64,000 nucleotides of DNA from Ilumatobacter fluminis. GTDB lineage: Bacteria > Actinomycetota > Acidimicrobiia > Acidimicrobiales > Ilumatobacteraceae. Both the position numbers and the translations under genes were made by a program. The notes under the pieces are model-generated. The model was not told where the DNA came from. It saw nothing but the letters and a program-made list of their open reading frames with translations, and searched no databases. Position 1 is the stretch's first letter, and each line of letters opens with the position of its first letter. Positions 9,528 to 17,539 of the stretch are shown here, piece by piece. The stretch covers positions 3,876,001-3,940,000 of the forward strand of contig NZ_SOAU01000001.1 of assembly GCF_004364865.1 (NCBI RefSeq), read 5' to 3'.

Positions 9528-10218
9528 TCAGCTCGCGTCGGCCGACACCGACGGCGGGAGCAGGATGCCGTCGAGGATGTGGACGATGCCGTTCGTCGCG
9601 ACGAGATCGGCGATCTTCACCGATCCCTCACCACCGTTGAACACGACCGCGTCGCCGACGACCTCGACCGTGATGGCCTCACCCTGCAACGTCGGCAACT
9701 CGGTCGCCTCCATGATCTCGGTCGCCGTCAGGGCGCCGTCGATCACGTGGTACGACAGGACGCTGTCGAGCAGGTCGAAGTCGGCCCGCAGCTCCTCGAG
9801 CAGGTCGGGATAGGTCGTCGAGAATCCGATGAATGCGTCGTCGTCGGGCATCAACGCGGTGACCGGCCCGGGTCCCTCGATCGCCGCCGCGTACATCGGA
9901 GCGAAGTCGGTGTACGTGGGGATGAACGTCGCACCGTTGGCACTGGCGACGTCGCTGATCGTCTCGCCGGCGGGCACGCTGGTGGCCGGTGGTCGTCTCC
10001 GGCGCAGCGGTCGTCGGCGCTGCGGTCGTCGGTGCTGCGGTCGTCGGCGCTGCCGTGGTCGGCGCTGCCGTCGTGGGCGCTGCGGTCGTCTCCGGGGCTG
10101 CCGTGGTCGGCGCCACGGTCGTGGCGGGCACCGTGGTGTCGGCGGCCTCGTCATCGCCGCCGCACGCGGCGAGCACGAGGGTCGAGCCGAGCAGGATCGA
10201 GATGGTCGTACGGGTCAT
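9528..10218 (-). pseudogene. Fasciclin-domain lipoprotein, frameshifted
   Basis: Two reading frames together make one protein. The frame starting at ATG 10218 encodes a lipoprotein signal (lipobox LAAC) and repeated APTTA linker units. A second frame, from about 9990 to the stop at 9528, encodes a complete fasciclin (FAS1) domain with TDFAPMYAAAIEGPG, VTALMPDDDAFIGF, LSYHVIDGALTA and NGIVHILDGILLP. Removing one C of the pair at 9986-9987 joins them in frame without other changes. This may be a real mutation, programmed slippage or a sequencing error next to the repeats. Intact homologues are secreted adhesion-type proteins. Confidence 0.75.
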
Positions 10219-10258
10219 GGGTTCCTTACTGGGTCGGGGTACGGATATTCGGCGTCGG

Positions 10259-11350
10259 TCAACCGACGCCGAAGATCTCTTCGAGGTCGTCGAGGATCAG
10301 GTGCGCGCCGAACACGCCGACACCGCTCATCCACGAATCGTCGAGGACGGGATAGGCGCGGCCCTCCTGAACGGCCGACAGCGATTGCCACAGCGGCCGC
10401 TCCTGCACCTCGCTCGCCATGCGTTCGACGGCCTCGTGGGCGGCGACGGTGTAGATCAGCGCATCGGCGTCGGCCAGCTCGAGCTCCTCCTCGGAGATGA
10501 TCGCAATGAAGTCGTCGCGATCCTGCTGGCTCTCCGGCCGAGCCAGCCCGGCGTCCTCGAGGACGACGCCACTGAAGCTCACGGGTTGGTAGAGCCGGAT
10601 CGCGTCGGCGAAGCGAACCACCGAGATCGTGGGGTCACCGGCTGCCGAGTTCACCGCCGCACCGACGGAAGCGGCGCGTTCCTCGTAGTCGGCGAGCACG
10701 TCCTCGCCGAGGTCGCTGCGCCCGGTTGCTGCGGCGATCAGCCGGATGTTGTCCTTCCATCCGCCACCGGCCGACTCCGTCGCCACCGTCGGGGCGATGG
10801 CCGAGAACTCGTCGTACAGGTCTTCGTGGCGGACTGCGGTCATCAGGATCAGGTCGGGGTCGAGGGCCGCGACCGCCTCGATGTTCGGGTCGAGCAGGTC
10901 GCCGACCCAGGTGGCAGCGTCGGCGTACACGAGTGCGTCCCCGAAGTAGGCCGGCAGTGCTCCGTCGGGGTCGTTGTACGTGGTGTAGCCGGCGAGTGGC
11001 AGCTCGAGTGCGAGCGCCGCGTCGATCAACGACCGATCGAGCGCCACCACACGGGTCGGCTCGGAGACCACCTCGACCGTTCCGAGTGCATGCTCGACCG
11101 TTCCGGATGGATCGCTGGCGACGGACGACGCGGGTGGGGCAACCGATCCCGGTGTCACCGCGTCGGTCGTCGGGGTCGGTGTGGTCGTCGGGGTCGTCGC
11201 GGTCGTCGGTGTCGTCGCGGTCTCGGCGACGACGTCGGAGGTCGCGGTGTCGCTGTCGTCACCGCCGCTGCACGCGGCAGCCAGGAGCGCAACGAGGGCG
11301 AGTGCGGCGACGGACCGACGGGTGGGCGGTGTGGACGGGTTCACGACCAC
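10259..11350 (-). CDS. Iron-siderophore-type ABC substrate-binding lipoprotein
   Basis: This 363-residue protein is a FepB/FhuD-class substrate-binding protein. The signal ends in lipobox LAAAC (Cys27), followed by a Thr/Pro-rich linker to about residue 85. The binding domain has ALGTVEVVSEPTRVVALD near its start, VAALDPDLILM in the middle and WQSLSAVQEGRAYPV near the C-terminus, all typical of ferric-siderophore binders. No permease or ATPase lies beside it, so it probably uses the importer encoded at 2027-6795 or one outside the window. It is transcribed away from the riboswitch-linked gene upstream, with 53 bp between them. Confidence 0.82.
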   Translation of the reverse strand: MVVNPSTPPTRRSVAALALVALLAAACSGGDDSDTATSDVVAETATTPTTATTPTTTPTPTTDAVTPGSVAPPASSVASDPSGTVEHALGTVEVVSEPTRVVALDRSLIDAALALELPLAGYTTYNDPDGALPAYFGDALVYADAATWVGDLLDPNIEAVAALDPDLILMTAVRHEDLYDEFSAIAPTVATESAGGGWKDNIRLIAAATGRSDLGEDVLADYEERAASVGAAVNSAAGDPTISVVRFADAIRLYQPVSFSGVVLEDAGLARPESQQDRDDFIAIISEEELELADADALIYTVAAHEAVERMASEVQERPLWQSLSAVQEGRAYPVLDDSWMSGVGVFGAHLILDDLEEIFGVG

Positions 11351-11403
11351 GTGATGCTAGAGACTTCGTCACCAACCCACACAATCGATGTGAAGGCTCC
11401 TTA

Positions 11404-12009
11404 TCACGCTGCAGTGAGTTCGCGAACGACGTCGACGGCGGCCCAGACCGCCAGGGCGGCGAACACCGCAGCGCCGATGTAGTTGACCCGATGGATCGGC
11501 ACTCGAGCGACCAACTGGCGGCCGAAGACGGCGGCGATCGCGGCGACGGAGATCAAGGCCAGCCAGGCGCCGACGGCGGTGGCGAACGGAGCACCGCTCT
11601 CGGCGGCGAGACTGGCGGTTGCCAGCTGGGTGAGGTCGCCCCACTCGGCGACCACCACAAGACCGAAACTGCCGGCAACCGTGGCGCCGATCGATGCGAC
11701 CGCCCCGGCGGCGTCATCGTCGATCACGTCCGGTTCGGCCGAGCGCGCCGCCCGCAGCAGGACGGCAGCGCCGACGGCGAACATCACCGTGACGACGGCA
11801 CCGACGACGGCGTCGGGGAGCAGGCCGATCGCGCTCCCGGCAGCAACGGCCACGACGACATGGACCGCAAAGGCCCCGGCGGCGCCGACCCATACCCACA
11901 CGGGGCGGTGGTAGCGGGCGACCAACACGATCGTCGCGACCATCGTCTTGTCGGGCAGTTCGGCGGGGAAGACGGTGACGAACGCTCTCGCGGCATCGCT
12001 CATCGACAT
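11404..12009 (-). CDS. UPF0016/GDT1 (TMEM165-like) manganese transporter
   Basis: The 201-residue membrane protein has about six hydrophobic segments in two halves, each opening with the family's acidic motif: ELPDKT (17-22) and EWGDLT (122-127). Bacterial members (MneA-type) export Mn2+ to prevent toxicity. The first motif has Pro where the family usually has Gly. The ATG at 12009 has a good SD (GGAGGAG, about eight bases away). A yybP-ykoY Mn2+ riboswitch lies in its leader, which directly supports manganese as the controlling ion and likely substrate. Confidence 0.88.
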   Translation of the reverse strand: MSMSDAARAFVTVFPAELPDKTMVATIVLVARYHRPVWVWVGAAGAFAVHVVVAVAAGSAIGLLPDAVVGAVVTVMFAVGAAVLLRAARSAEPDVIDDDAAGAVASIGATVAGSFGLVVVAEWGDLTQLATASLAAESGAPFATAVGAWLALISVAAIAAVFGRQLVARVPIHRVNYIGAAVFAALAVWAAVDVVRELTAA

Positions 12010-12085
12010 GAATCGGGCTCCTCCTGGTCGTGCCGTGTCGACCCGGAAAACGCTCCGACCGACACGACGATGGACGTCGTACGGT

Positions 12086-12180
12086 CGAAGGTCTCGCCCA
12101 CCCGCCGGAGCGGGCCCGCCGACCGGGCGCCCATCGGCGCCAGTGTGTCGATCGACGGCAGGGAGGGCTACTCCCCCTCG
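12086..12180 (-). promoter_or_regulatory. yybP-ykoY Mn2+ riboswitch
   Basis: Read on the minus strand, the leader of the UPF0016 gene contains the invariant loop GGGGAGTAGC (12176-12167) and the second conserved loop GCGAGACC (12097-12090). The ends pair as P1: CGAGGG (from 12180) with CCTTCG (ending 12086). GC-rich hairpins lie between. These are the hallmarks of the yybP-ykoY class, which binds Mn2+ and switches on Mn exporters. About 77 nt separate it from the ATG, including a further inverted repeat (GTCGTGTCG / CGACACGG) just before the SD that could form the expression platform. Confidence 0.9.
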
Positions 12181-12230
12181 ATGCCAGCCACCCTACCCCG
12201 GCAGGACGGATTCGATGGTTCCACCGTTCG

Positions 12231-12262
12231 GAATATTCTTTCGGAATCATTCTGATTCTTGC
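12231..12262 (+). promoter_or_regulatory. Putative Zur site upstream of the zinc-free ribosomal protein operon
   Basis: An AT-rich island just before the bL28 start contains GGAATATTC and then CGGAATCATTCTGATTCT (12242-12259), an imperfect palindrome close to the ATTCTCA motif seen at the other zinc-regulated starts. Zinc-free bL28/bL33 operons are classically Zur-repressed, so a Zur operator is expected here. The match is partial. Confidence 0.45.
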
Positions 12263-12274
12263 TAGCCTGCTCAC

Positions 12275-12511
12275 ATGTCCCGACAATGCCAACTTTTCGG
12301 AACGGCTCCTTCCTTCGGCAAGACCGTGTCGCACTCACACCGGCGCTCGAACCGCCGCTTCGGCCCGAACATCCAGTCGAAGCGCTACTACCTCGCGTCT
12401 GAGCGCCGATGGATTCGGCTCACCCTGTCGACCCGAGCGATCAAGACGATCGACCGTCGCGGCATCGAGTCCGTCGTCGCCGAGATCCGCCGCAGCGGCC
12501 AGAAGGTCTGA
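12275..12511 (+). CDS. rpmB: Ribosomal protein bL28, zinc-independent (C-minus) paralogue
   Basis: The 78-residue protein is bL28: it contains [20 protein letters not shown], then NIQSKRYYL and the C-terminal [18 protein letters not shown]. The paired CxxC motifs of the zinc-binding form are missing; only Cys5 remains. Such C-minus paralogues replace the zinc-containing form when zinc is scarce, releasing zinc from ribosomes. It opens a plus-strand group with bL33, a small unknown protein and a second COG0523 GTPase, with a Zur-like site immediately upstream. Confidence 0.93.
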   Translation: MSRQCQLFGTAPSFGKTVSHSHRRSNRRFGPNIQSKRYYLASERRWIRLTLSTRAIKTIDRRGIESVVAEIRRSGQKV

Positions 12512-12513
12512 TC

Positions 12514-12684
12514 ATGGCCAAGACGAGCAGGGAACGTCGTCCGGTCATCGAGCTCCGCAGTGCCGCGGGCACGGGCTACACGTACGTCACGAAGAAGAAC
12601 ACGACCAACAGCCGCGAACGGTTGGTCGTCCGCAAGTACGACCCGGTGATCCGCCGCCACGTCGAGTTCGCAGAGGAACGCTGA
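12514..12684 (+). CDS. rpmG: Ribosomal protein bL33, zinc-independent (C-minus) paralogue
   Basis: This 56-residue protein is bL33, with [35 protein letters not shown] and a C-terminal HVEFAEER. The two CxxC zinc-ribbon pairs of the C-plus form are absent, and there is no cysteine at all. It starts at ATG 12514, two bases after the bL28 stop, so the pair is one translational unit. Like C-minus bL28, it is expected to be made under zinc starvation. A zinc-containing copy should exist elsewhere in the genome, outside this window. Confidence 0.93.
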   Translation: MAKTSRERRPVIELRSAAGTGYTYVTKKNTTNSRERLVVRKYDPVIRRHVEFAEER

Positions 12685-12723
12685 TGCGTGTCGACGAACG
12701 CGACCGGGGAGACCGCTGATGCG

Positions 12724-12969
12724 ATGAGCGACATCGAGAAGTACCTCACGACGACCGAACTGCTCGACTGCCAGGGGCGTGTCCAGCACACGCTCACCTT
12801 GATGATCGACGGCAGGGTCAAGATCCGGAGGGCATCGTCGACGATCATCGTCGAGCCCTCGACCGGGCACATCGAGCCGGCCGGATCGATCGTCCCCGAC
12901 CATGTCCTCCACGCGGTCGGTGAACTCGCCGGCCAGCGAGTGCCGGCGCTGCATCGTCGTCCGACGTGA
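12724..12969 (+). CDS. Small protein of unknown function in the zinc-starvation operon
   Basis: An 81-residue protein (ATG 12724; GTG 12688 would add twelve residues) follows the bL33 gene by about 40 bp on the same strand. I do not recognise a family. Alternating hydrophobic and charged residues (VQHTLTLMIDGRVKIRRASSTIIVEPSTG) suggest a small beta-rich fold. There is one cysteine, no signal and no membrane segment. Its position between zinc-free ribosomal proteins and a zinc GTPase implies zinc-responsive expression; the operon slot is often held by uS14 or bS18 paralogues in other actinobacteria, which it does not resemble. Confidence 0.6.
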   Translation: MSDIEKYLTTTELLDCQGRVQHTLTLMIDGRVKIRRASSTIIVEPSTGHIEPAGSIVPDHVLHAVGELAGQRVPALHRRPT

Positions 12970-13035
12970 CGGGCGGCCGCGCGACGAGCACGTGGGTACG
13001 ATCCCCCGCATGCTCCCCTCCCGTCCGCGACGAGC

Positions 13036-13980
13036 ATGACCGCGCCCTACCAGGAGCCCGAATTCCTGCCGTGGGACGGACGGCGCGTCCCGATCACGTT
13101 CGTGGGCGGCTACCTGGGCGCGGGCAAGACCAGCGCCATCAACGAGGTGCTCACCGTCGCCGACCGTCCGATCGCCGTCGTCGTCAACGACGCCGGGGCG
13201 ATCAACCTCGACGCCCGGCTCATCAAGGGCTGCGACGGCGATGCGATCGAGCTGACCGACGGATGCGTGTGTTGCACGTCGATCGACGACATGGGCGCAG
13301 CGCTCGACACCATCCGCGCCCGCCCCGAGCCACCCGACCACCTCGTGATCGAACTGTCCGGCATCGCCGAGCCGGACAACGTCACCCCATGGGGCCGGTC
13401 GGCCGGCTTCATCCTCGACGGCGTCGTCACCGTCGTCGCCGCCGATCAACTGCTCGACGACGACATGCCCCGCTGGGTCCGGCTCCACCTCGAGGCCCAG
13501 ATCGGCGCCGCCGACCTCCTGGTGCTCACCAAGACCGACCTCGTCGATCCGGGCGACGCGTCGGAGGCACGGTCACGACTGAGTGCGCTCGCACCGGACA
13601 TCCCGATCGTCGACGGCAGCCGAGATCGACGGGAGCCGGGGGCGCTCGGACGCTTCATCGCCATCGGCGGACACCGAGACAGCGACCCGAGCGGGGTGCC
13701 CGGACCGACGCTGTTCGACCTCCATCAGACCCACTCGGTGCCGATCGACGGACCGATGACGCGAACGGCCGTCGACGATCTGGTCGCCTCGCTGCCCGAC
13801 CGCTTCGACGGCCGGACCATCGCGCGGGCGAAGGCGATCATCGAACTGGTCGACGGCGACACCACCCGACCCGCGCTCGTCCAGAAGGTGGGTCCACGCT
13901 GGGAGGTCACCGACCTCTTCGCCAACGAGCCCTCGCAGCCGACCGACCTCGTCGTGATCACCGTCGACCGCGACGTCTGA
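13036..13980 (+). CDS. Second COG0523 (CobW-like) GTPase
   Basis: The 314-residue protein is a shorter COG0523 GTPase: P-loop GGYLGAGKTS (about 24-33), VVVNDAGAINLDA, metal motif CVCC (Cys77, Cys79, Cys80), IELSGIAEP and guanine-recognition TKTD. The C-terminal region (about 220-314) is shorter and more divergent than in the paralogue at 6869, so the two probably serve different client proteins. It starts at ATG 13036, 66 bp after the small unknown gene, and its stop abuts the convergent RNA-ligase-like gene with no gap. Zinc chaperone function is inferred from the neighbours. Confidence 0.85.
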   Translation: MTAPYQEPEFLPWDGRRVPITFVGGYLGAGKTSAINEVLTVADRPIAVVVNDAGAINLDARLIKGCDGDAIELTDGCVCCTSIDDMGAALDTIRARPEPPDHLVIELSGIAEPDNVTPWGRSAGFILDGVVTVVAADQLLDDDMPRWVRLHLEAQIGAADLLVLTKTDLVDPGDASEARSRLSALAPDIPIVDGSRDRREPGALGRFIAIGGHRDSDPSGVPGPTLFDLHQTHSVPIDGPMTRTAVDDLVASLPDRFDGRTIARAKAIIELVDGDTTRPALVQKVGPRWEVTDLFANEPSQPTDLVVITVDRDV

Positions 13981-14601
13981 TCAATCCAGCCGCGGTGACG
14001 CCGGCCCGAGCGGCCAGATGTGCTCGGCCCGCCATCCCTCGGCAGGATCGTGGCGCAGCAGCGCGATGTGCGTGACCGTGGCCTCGATCGGCGGTTCCCC
14101 GACGAGTTCGTCCCGCAGCGCGATCACCTCGGCCGGCTCGAGGTCGGCGGCGACGGTGAGGTGTGGAATGACCTCGTCGAACAGGCCGCCGTACGGCGGT
14201 GTGTCCGGAAACGCGCTAGCGAGCACCTCGGTCAGTTCGAGGAACGGTTCGACGGGGTCGGGCACGAGGTAGACGAGCCCGACCGGGAACGCCGACGTCC
14301 GGGCGAACGTCACGTCGAAGGTCGGTACCGCCGCAGCACACTCCCCGATCAACTCCACGTCGGCCTCGTCGACCGTTGGCCGGAACGGGAACAGCACGGT
14401 GACGTGCGCCGGAATCGCCGGGTCCTCGTGGTCGGGTCGACGTCGCCGATACCGCTCGAGCAGCGCCTCCGCCTCGGGGACGACCACGACGATCGCCGTC
14501 TCGGAGACCGCACGTGGGAGCCGTTCGTGCGACACCTCGTTCGTCACACCCTGTTCGGGGCCGTCCGATCCCATCGCTGCCCGAAGATACCGCTCTGCCA
14601 C
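13981..14601 (-). CDS. 2'-5' RNA ligase superfamily protein
   Basis: The 206-residue protein has the two H-x-T motifs of the 2H phosphoesterase/2'-5' RNA ligase fold: HVTVLF (His66) and HLTVA (about His146). Spacing and the FPF and VPDPVEPFLELTEVLASAFP segments fit the family. These soluble enzymes act on 2'-5' or cyclic phosphodiester bonds in RNA or nucleotides, but the natural substrate of most bacterial members is unknown. The first ~35 residues are unlike the family, so the true start may be further in (for example ATG 14574). It is convergent with the GTPase gene and probably unrelated to zinc. Confidence 0.75.
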   Translation of the reverse strand: MAERYLRAAMGSDGPEQGVTNEVSHERLPRAVSETAIVVVVPEAEALLERYRRRRPDHEDPAIPAHVTVLFPFRPTVDEADVELIGECAAAVPTFDVTFARTSAFPVGLVYLVPDPVEPFLELTEVLASAFPDTPPYGGLFDEVIPHLTVAADLEPAEVIALRDELVGEPPIEATVTHIALLRHDPAEGWRAEHIWPLGPASPRLD

Positions 14602-14619
14602 CGACCGCTCCGAGACGCG

Positions 14620-15459
14620 TCAGGCGAGTCGTGCGTGGCGATACTCGCGAACGGCGCGGATGATCTCCACACCGGCCAAGACGACGAAGAACTGAGCGAC
14701 ACTCAATCCGGCCATCGTGGCGCCGCCGGCGGTCCCGTAGTGGAAGCTGATCGTCAGTCCGGCCACGACGGCGACCGCACCGAACACCATCGACACGATC
14801 ATCATCACCGGCACCCGATTGGTGAGCAGCGAGGCGGTGGCCGGCGGCCCGACCAGGAGGCCGAAGACCAGCAGCGTGCCGACGGCCTGGAAGCTGGTGA
14901 CGATGCTGATCGCGATCAGGACGAGCATGGCGACGTGCGCCGCCGTCGGCCTCATGCCGAGCGACCGAGCCTTCATGCGGTTGAAGGTGAGCGCGAGGAA
15001 CGGGCGGTAGAGCACAACGGTCGCGATCACGACGACCGCCGCGCCGATCATCTGTGCGCGGATGTCGTCGCGCGACACGCCGAGCACGTCACCGAACAGC
15101 AAGGCGGTGACCTCGGTGGCGAACGAGCGCGCCTTGGAGACGATCACGATGCCGAGCGACAGCATCCCGACGAACAGCAGACCGATGCTGGCATCCTCAC
15201 GAATTCGGGTGCGGGACGTCACGACCGAGATCAGGATGCCCATGACCGCCGCGGCGACGAGCGCTCCGATCACCGGGTTGAAACCCCAGAGGACGGCGAG
15301 CGCTATGCCCGGGATCACGCCGTGGGCGAGGGCATCGCCGAGGAACGACAGTCCGCGGAGCACGACCCAGGTCCCGACGAGCGAGGTCGCCACGACGGCG
15401 AGCAATGCGCCGACCAGCGCACGCTGCATGAACGCCGGCTCGAAGGCGTCGAGGACCAT
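14620..15459 (-). CDS. znuB: Zinc ABC transporter permease ZnuB-like
   Basis: The 279-residue membrane protein has about eight hydrophobic segments and ABC-3 family landmarks: ALVGALLAVVATSLVGTWVV at the start, LRGLSFLGDALAHGVIPGIA, and later FQAVGTLLVFGLLVGPPATA. This family imports Zn2+ or Mn2+. I chose ATG 15459; an upstream start at 15492 would add eleven Arg/Trp-rich residues. It is divergent from the ATPase gene at 15525 with only 65 bp between, unlike the usual co-directional znuCB order. The solute-binding partner is the His-rich protein at 16326-17492. Confidence 0.85.
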   Translation of the reverse strand: MVLDAFEPAFMQRALVGALLAVVATSLVGTWVVLRGLSFLGDALAHGVIPGIALAVLWGFNPVIGALVAAAVMGILISVVTSRTRIREDASIGLLFVGMLSLGIVIVSKARSFATEVTALLFGDVLGVSRDDIRAQMIGAAVVVIATVVLYRPFLALTFNRMKARSLGMRPTAAHVAMLVLIAISIVTSFQAVGTLLVFGLLVGPPATASLLTNRVPVMMIVSMVFGAVAVVAGLTISFHYGTAGGATMAGLSVAQFFVVLAGVEIIRAVREYRHARLA

Positions 15460-15524
15460 CTGCACAGTGCGACGATAACGCCAACCCGACAACTTTCGGA
15501 CTGGTTCTCGATAACGTCGCAGTC

Positions 15525-16268
15525 GTGTCTGCCGCCGCCGTACTCACCGACGTCCACGTCGACTACGGCTCGATCCACGCGGTCGGCCCGCTCTCGCTCG
15601 AGGTCGAGGCCGGTTCGTCGGTGGCGATCATCGGCCCGAACGGTTCCGGCAAGTCGACCCTGCTCAAGGTCATCGCCGGCGTGATCGATCCGACGAGCGG
15701 ATCGTGCGAGACGTTCGGGGCGACGCCGGCGATCGTGCTGCAGTCGACCGACGTCGACCCGAGCCTCCCGCTCACGGTGCGCGACGTCGTCGCGATGGCG
15801 CGGTATCCGCGGCTCGGCCTGTTCCGCCGCCCTGGCGCCGACGACCGCACGACGGTCGAGGCAGCCATGGATCGTCTGGAGATCAGCGACCTGGCCGGGC
15901 GCCAGATCCATCAGCTGTCGGGCGGCCAGCGTCAGCGGGCCTTCGTCGCCCAGGGCCTCGCCCAGGACTCGCCGACGCTCCTCCTCGACGAACCGCTCAC
16001 CGGCCTCGACGTGCGGTCACGTTCGATCATCACCAGCGTCATCGACGACGAGCACGCGAAGGGCCGCACGGTCATCACGACCACGCACAACTTCGAGGAC
16101 GCTGGGCGCTGCGAGCAGGTGCTCCTCCTGGCGACCCGGTTCGTCGCCTTCGGTCCGCCCGACGAGGTCTTCACCGAGGACAACCTCCGGACGGCGTTCG
16201 GGGGCCGCTTCGTTCGCGTCGGCGACGCGTTGATCCTCGACGATCCGCATCACGATCACGGGCACTGA
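15525..16268 (+). CDS. znuC: Zinc ABC transporter ATPase ZnuC-like
   Basis: The 247-residue ATPase has Walker A GPNGSGKST, Q-loop VLQSTD, signature [13 protein letters not shown], Walker B LLLDEPLTGLD and H-loop TTHNFED. It ends in a His-rich tail (DDPHHDHGH), a feature of metal-transport ATPases. It starts at GTG 15525, divergent from znuB. It faces the znuA gene across a strong hairpin that probably terminates both transcripts. It should drive zinc import with ZnuB and ZnuA. Confidence 0.87.
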   Translation: MSAAAVLTDVHVDYGSIHAVGPLSLEVEAGSSVAIIGPNGSGKSTLLKVIAGVIDPTSGSCETFGATPAIVLQSTDVDPSLPLTVRDVVAMARYPRLGLFRRPGADDRTTVEAAMDRLEISDLAGRQIHQLSGGQRQRAFVAQGLAQDSPTLLLDEPLTGLDVRSRSIITSVIDDEHAKGRTVITTTHNFEDAGRCEQVLLLATRFVAFGPPDEVFTEDNLRTAFGGRFVRVGDALILDDPHHDHGH

Positions 16269-16276
16269 AAACGCAA

Positions 16277-16315
16277 GACGGCCGCCCCACCCGGAGCCCG
16301 GGAGGAGCGGCCGTC
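16277..16315. terminator. Bidirectional terminator between znuC and znuA
   Basis: A perfect 9-bp inverted repeat, GACGGCCGC (16277-16285) and GCGGCCGTC (16307-16315), encloses a further GC-rich inverted segment. It sits in the 57-bp gap between the two convergent zinc-transport genes. There is no long T-run on either side, as is common in high-GC actinobacteria. Confidence 0.7.
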
Positions 16316-16325
16316 GTCGGTTCGT

Positions 16326-17492
16326 TCAGCTCAGTGCGCCGCTGATGCGCTCGGCGTTCACCCGCTGCATGTCGAGGTAGTTGTCGCCCTCGGTGCCGGG
16401 CTCCGTCAGCGACCCGGACAGCAGCTCGACGACCTCGACGCCGCCGGCTTCCTCGGCGAGCACCTGGATCAATTCGTCCGACGCGGTGTTGTCGGAGAAG
16501 ACGGCCGGGACGCCCTCGGCCTCGACCAGCTCGACGAGTTCGGCGAGTTCGCCGCCGCTCGTGCCGTCGACGGTCGAGCCGGACGGGACGACTGCGCCGA
16601 TCTGCTCGAAGCCGTAGGCGTCGGCGAAGTAGCCGTAGGCCTCGTGGTTGGTGACGAGCTTGCGGCCGTCCTCGGGCACCTCGGCGACCAGTGCCTCGAT
16701 CTCGTCGTTCAGCGCGGTCAGCTCTGCGACGTAGGCCTCGGCCGATGCGTCGACGGCGGCCGGGTCGGCGAACTCGACGGTCTCCTGCAGGAAGACAACG
16801 ATGCCGTCGACGGCGGCTGCCATCCGCATCGGGTCGGTCCAGAAGTGCGGGTCGTCACCGGAGTGGTCGTGATCGTGATCGTCATGACCCTCCTCGTCCT
16901 CGTCATGGGCGTGATCCTCGTCCTCGTCATGGGCGTGATCCTCGTCCTCATCATGGGCGTGATCCTCGTCCTCATCATGGGCGTGATCCTCGTCCTCATC
17001 ATGGGCGTGATCCTCGTCCTCATCATGGGCGCCTTCGCCGAACTCGATCGTCTCGACGGCGCTCAGCGCCTCGAAGGTGGGGACGCCGTCGGCCTCGGCC
17101 GACTCGATCACGTCGAGCAGGCTCTCTTCGAGCGAACCACCGTTGACGATCAGGGCGTCGGCACTCATCAGGACGTCGATCTCCTGGGCCGACGCCTGGA
17201 AGCTGTGTGGATCGGCACCGACCGGCATGATCGTGACGACCTCGGCCGCATCGCCGACGGCGTTGCTGACCACGTCGCCCAAGATGTTGGTCGTCACGAC
17301 GATCGTCGGCAGTTCGCCGGACGCTTGGTCAGCGGGCTCGTCGGTCGCAGCTGTGTCGGCAGCGGCGTCGTCCGACGTCTCGGTCTCGGCAGCCGGTTCG
17401 TCGGCGGTGTCGTCGTCCGAGCCGCAGGCCGCGAGGACGAGGCCCGCCGAGGCGACGATGGCGACGTTCGCCTTGGTCATGAGCTTCCGCAT
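16326..17492 (-). CDS. znuA: Zinc ABC transporter substrate-binding lipoprotein ZnuA-like
   Basis: The 388-residue protein is a cluster A-I metal-binding protein. The lipoprotein signal ends at LAAC (Cys23). The domain begins with VVTTNILGDVV, has the metal-ligand segment MPVGADPHSF (His96), and ends with DTASDELIQVLAEEAG-type and YLDMQRVNAERI segments seen in the family. A central loop (155-210) is a striking His/Asp/Glu repeat followed by HDDHDHDHSGDDPHFWTDP. His-rich loops are typical of zinc-specific members. The ATG at 17492 has GGGGAG about eight bases upstream. It is divergent from the Fur-family gene, sharing a 159-bp control region. Confidence 0.92.
   Translation of the reverse strand: MRKLMTKANVAIVASAGLVLAACGSDDDTADEPAAETETSDDAAADTAATDEPADQASGELPTIVVTTNILGDVVSNAVGDAAEVVTIMPVGADPHSFQASAQEIDVLMSADALIVNGGSLEESLLDVIESAEADGVPTFEALSAVETIEFGEGAHDEDEDHAHDEDEDHAHDEDEDHAHDEDEDHAHDEDEDHAHDEDEEGHDDHDHDHSGDDPHFWTDPMRMAAAVDGIVVFLQETVEFADPAAVDASAEAYVAELTALNDEIEALVAEVPEDGRKLVTNHEAYGYFADAYGFEQIGAVVPSGSTVDGTSGGELAELVELVEAEGVPAVFSDNTASDELIQVLAEEAGGVEVVELLSGSLTEPGTEGDNYLDMQRVNAERISGALS
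16911..17030 (-). repeat. 24-bp tandem repeats encoding AHDEDEDH in ZnuA
   Basis: Five perfect protein-level units of AHDEDEDH (residues 155-194) are encoded by five 24-bp tandem units, followed by a degenerate sixth. Near-identity at DNA level, even at third positions, points to recent expansion or contraction. Confidence 0.9.
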
Positions 17493-17539
17493 GTGGTGAT
17501 TCTCCCCTGAGGATAGGATTCGTTCCCAGCAACGCTAAC

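Noticed and set aside
12684-12719. Eleven-codon frame starting at ATG 12684, overlapping the bL33 stop
   Set aside because: It is too short and Arg/Asp-only in character; the overlap alone does not support a gene.
16911-17030. Regular 24-bp repeats suggestive of a CRISPR-like array
   Set aside because: The units are contiguous with no spacers and encode an in-frame His/Asp repeat within ZnuA.
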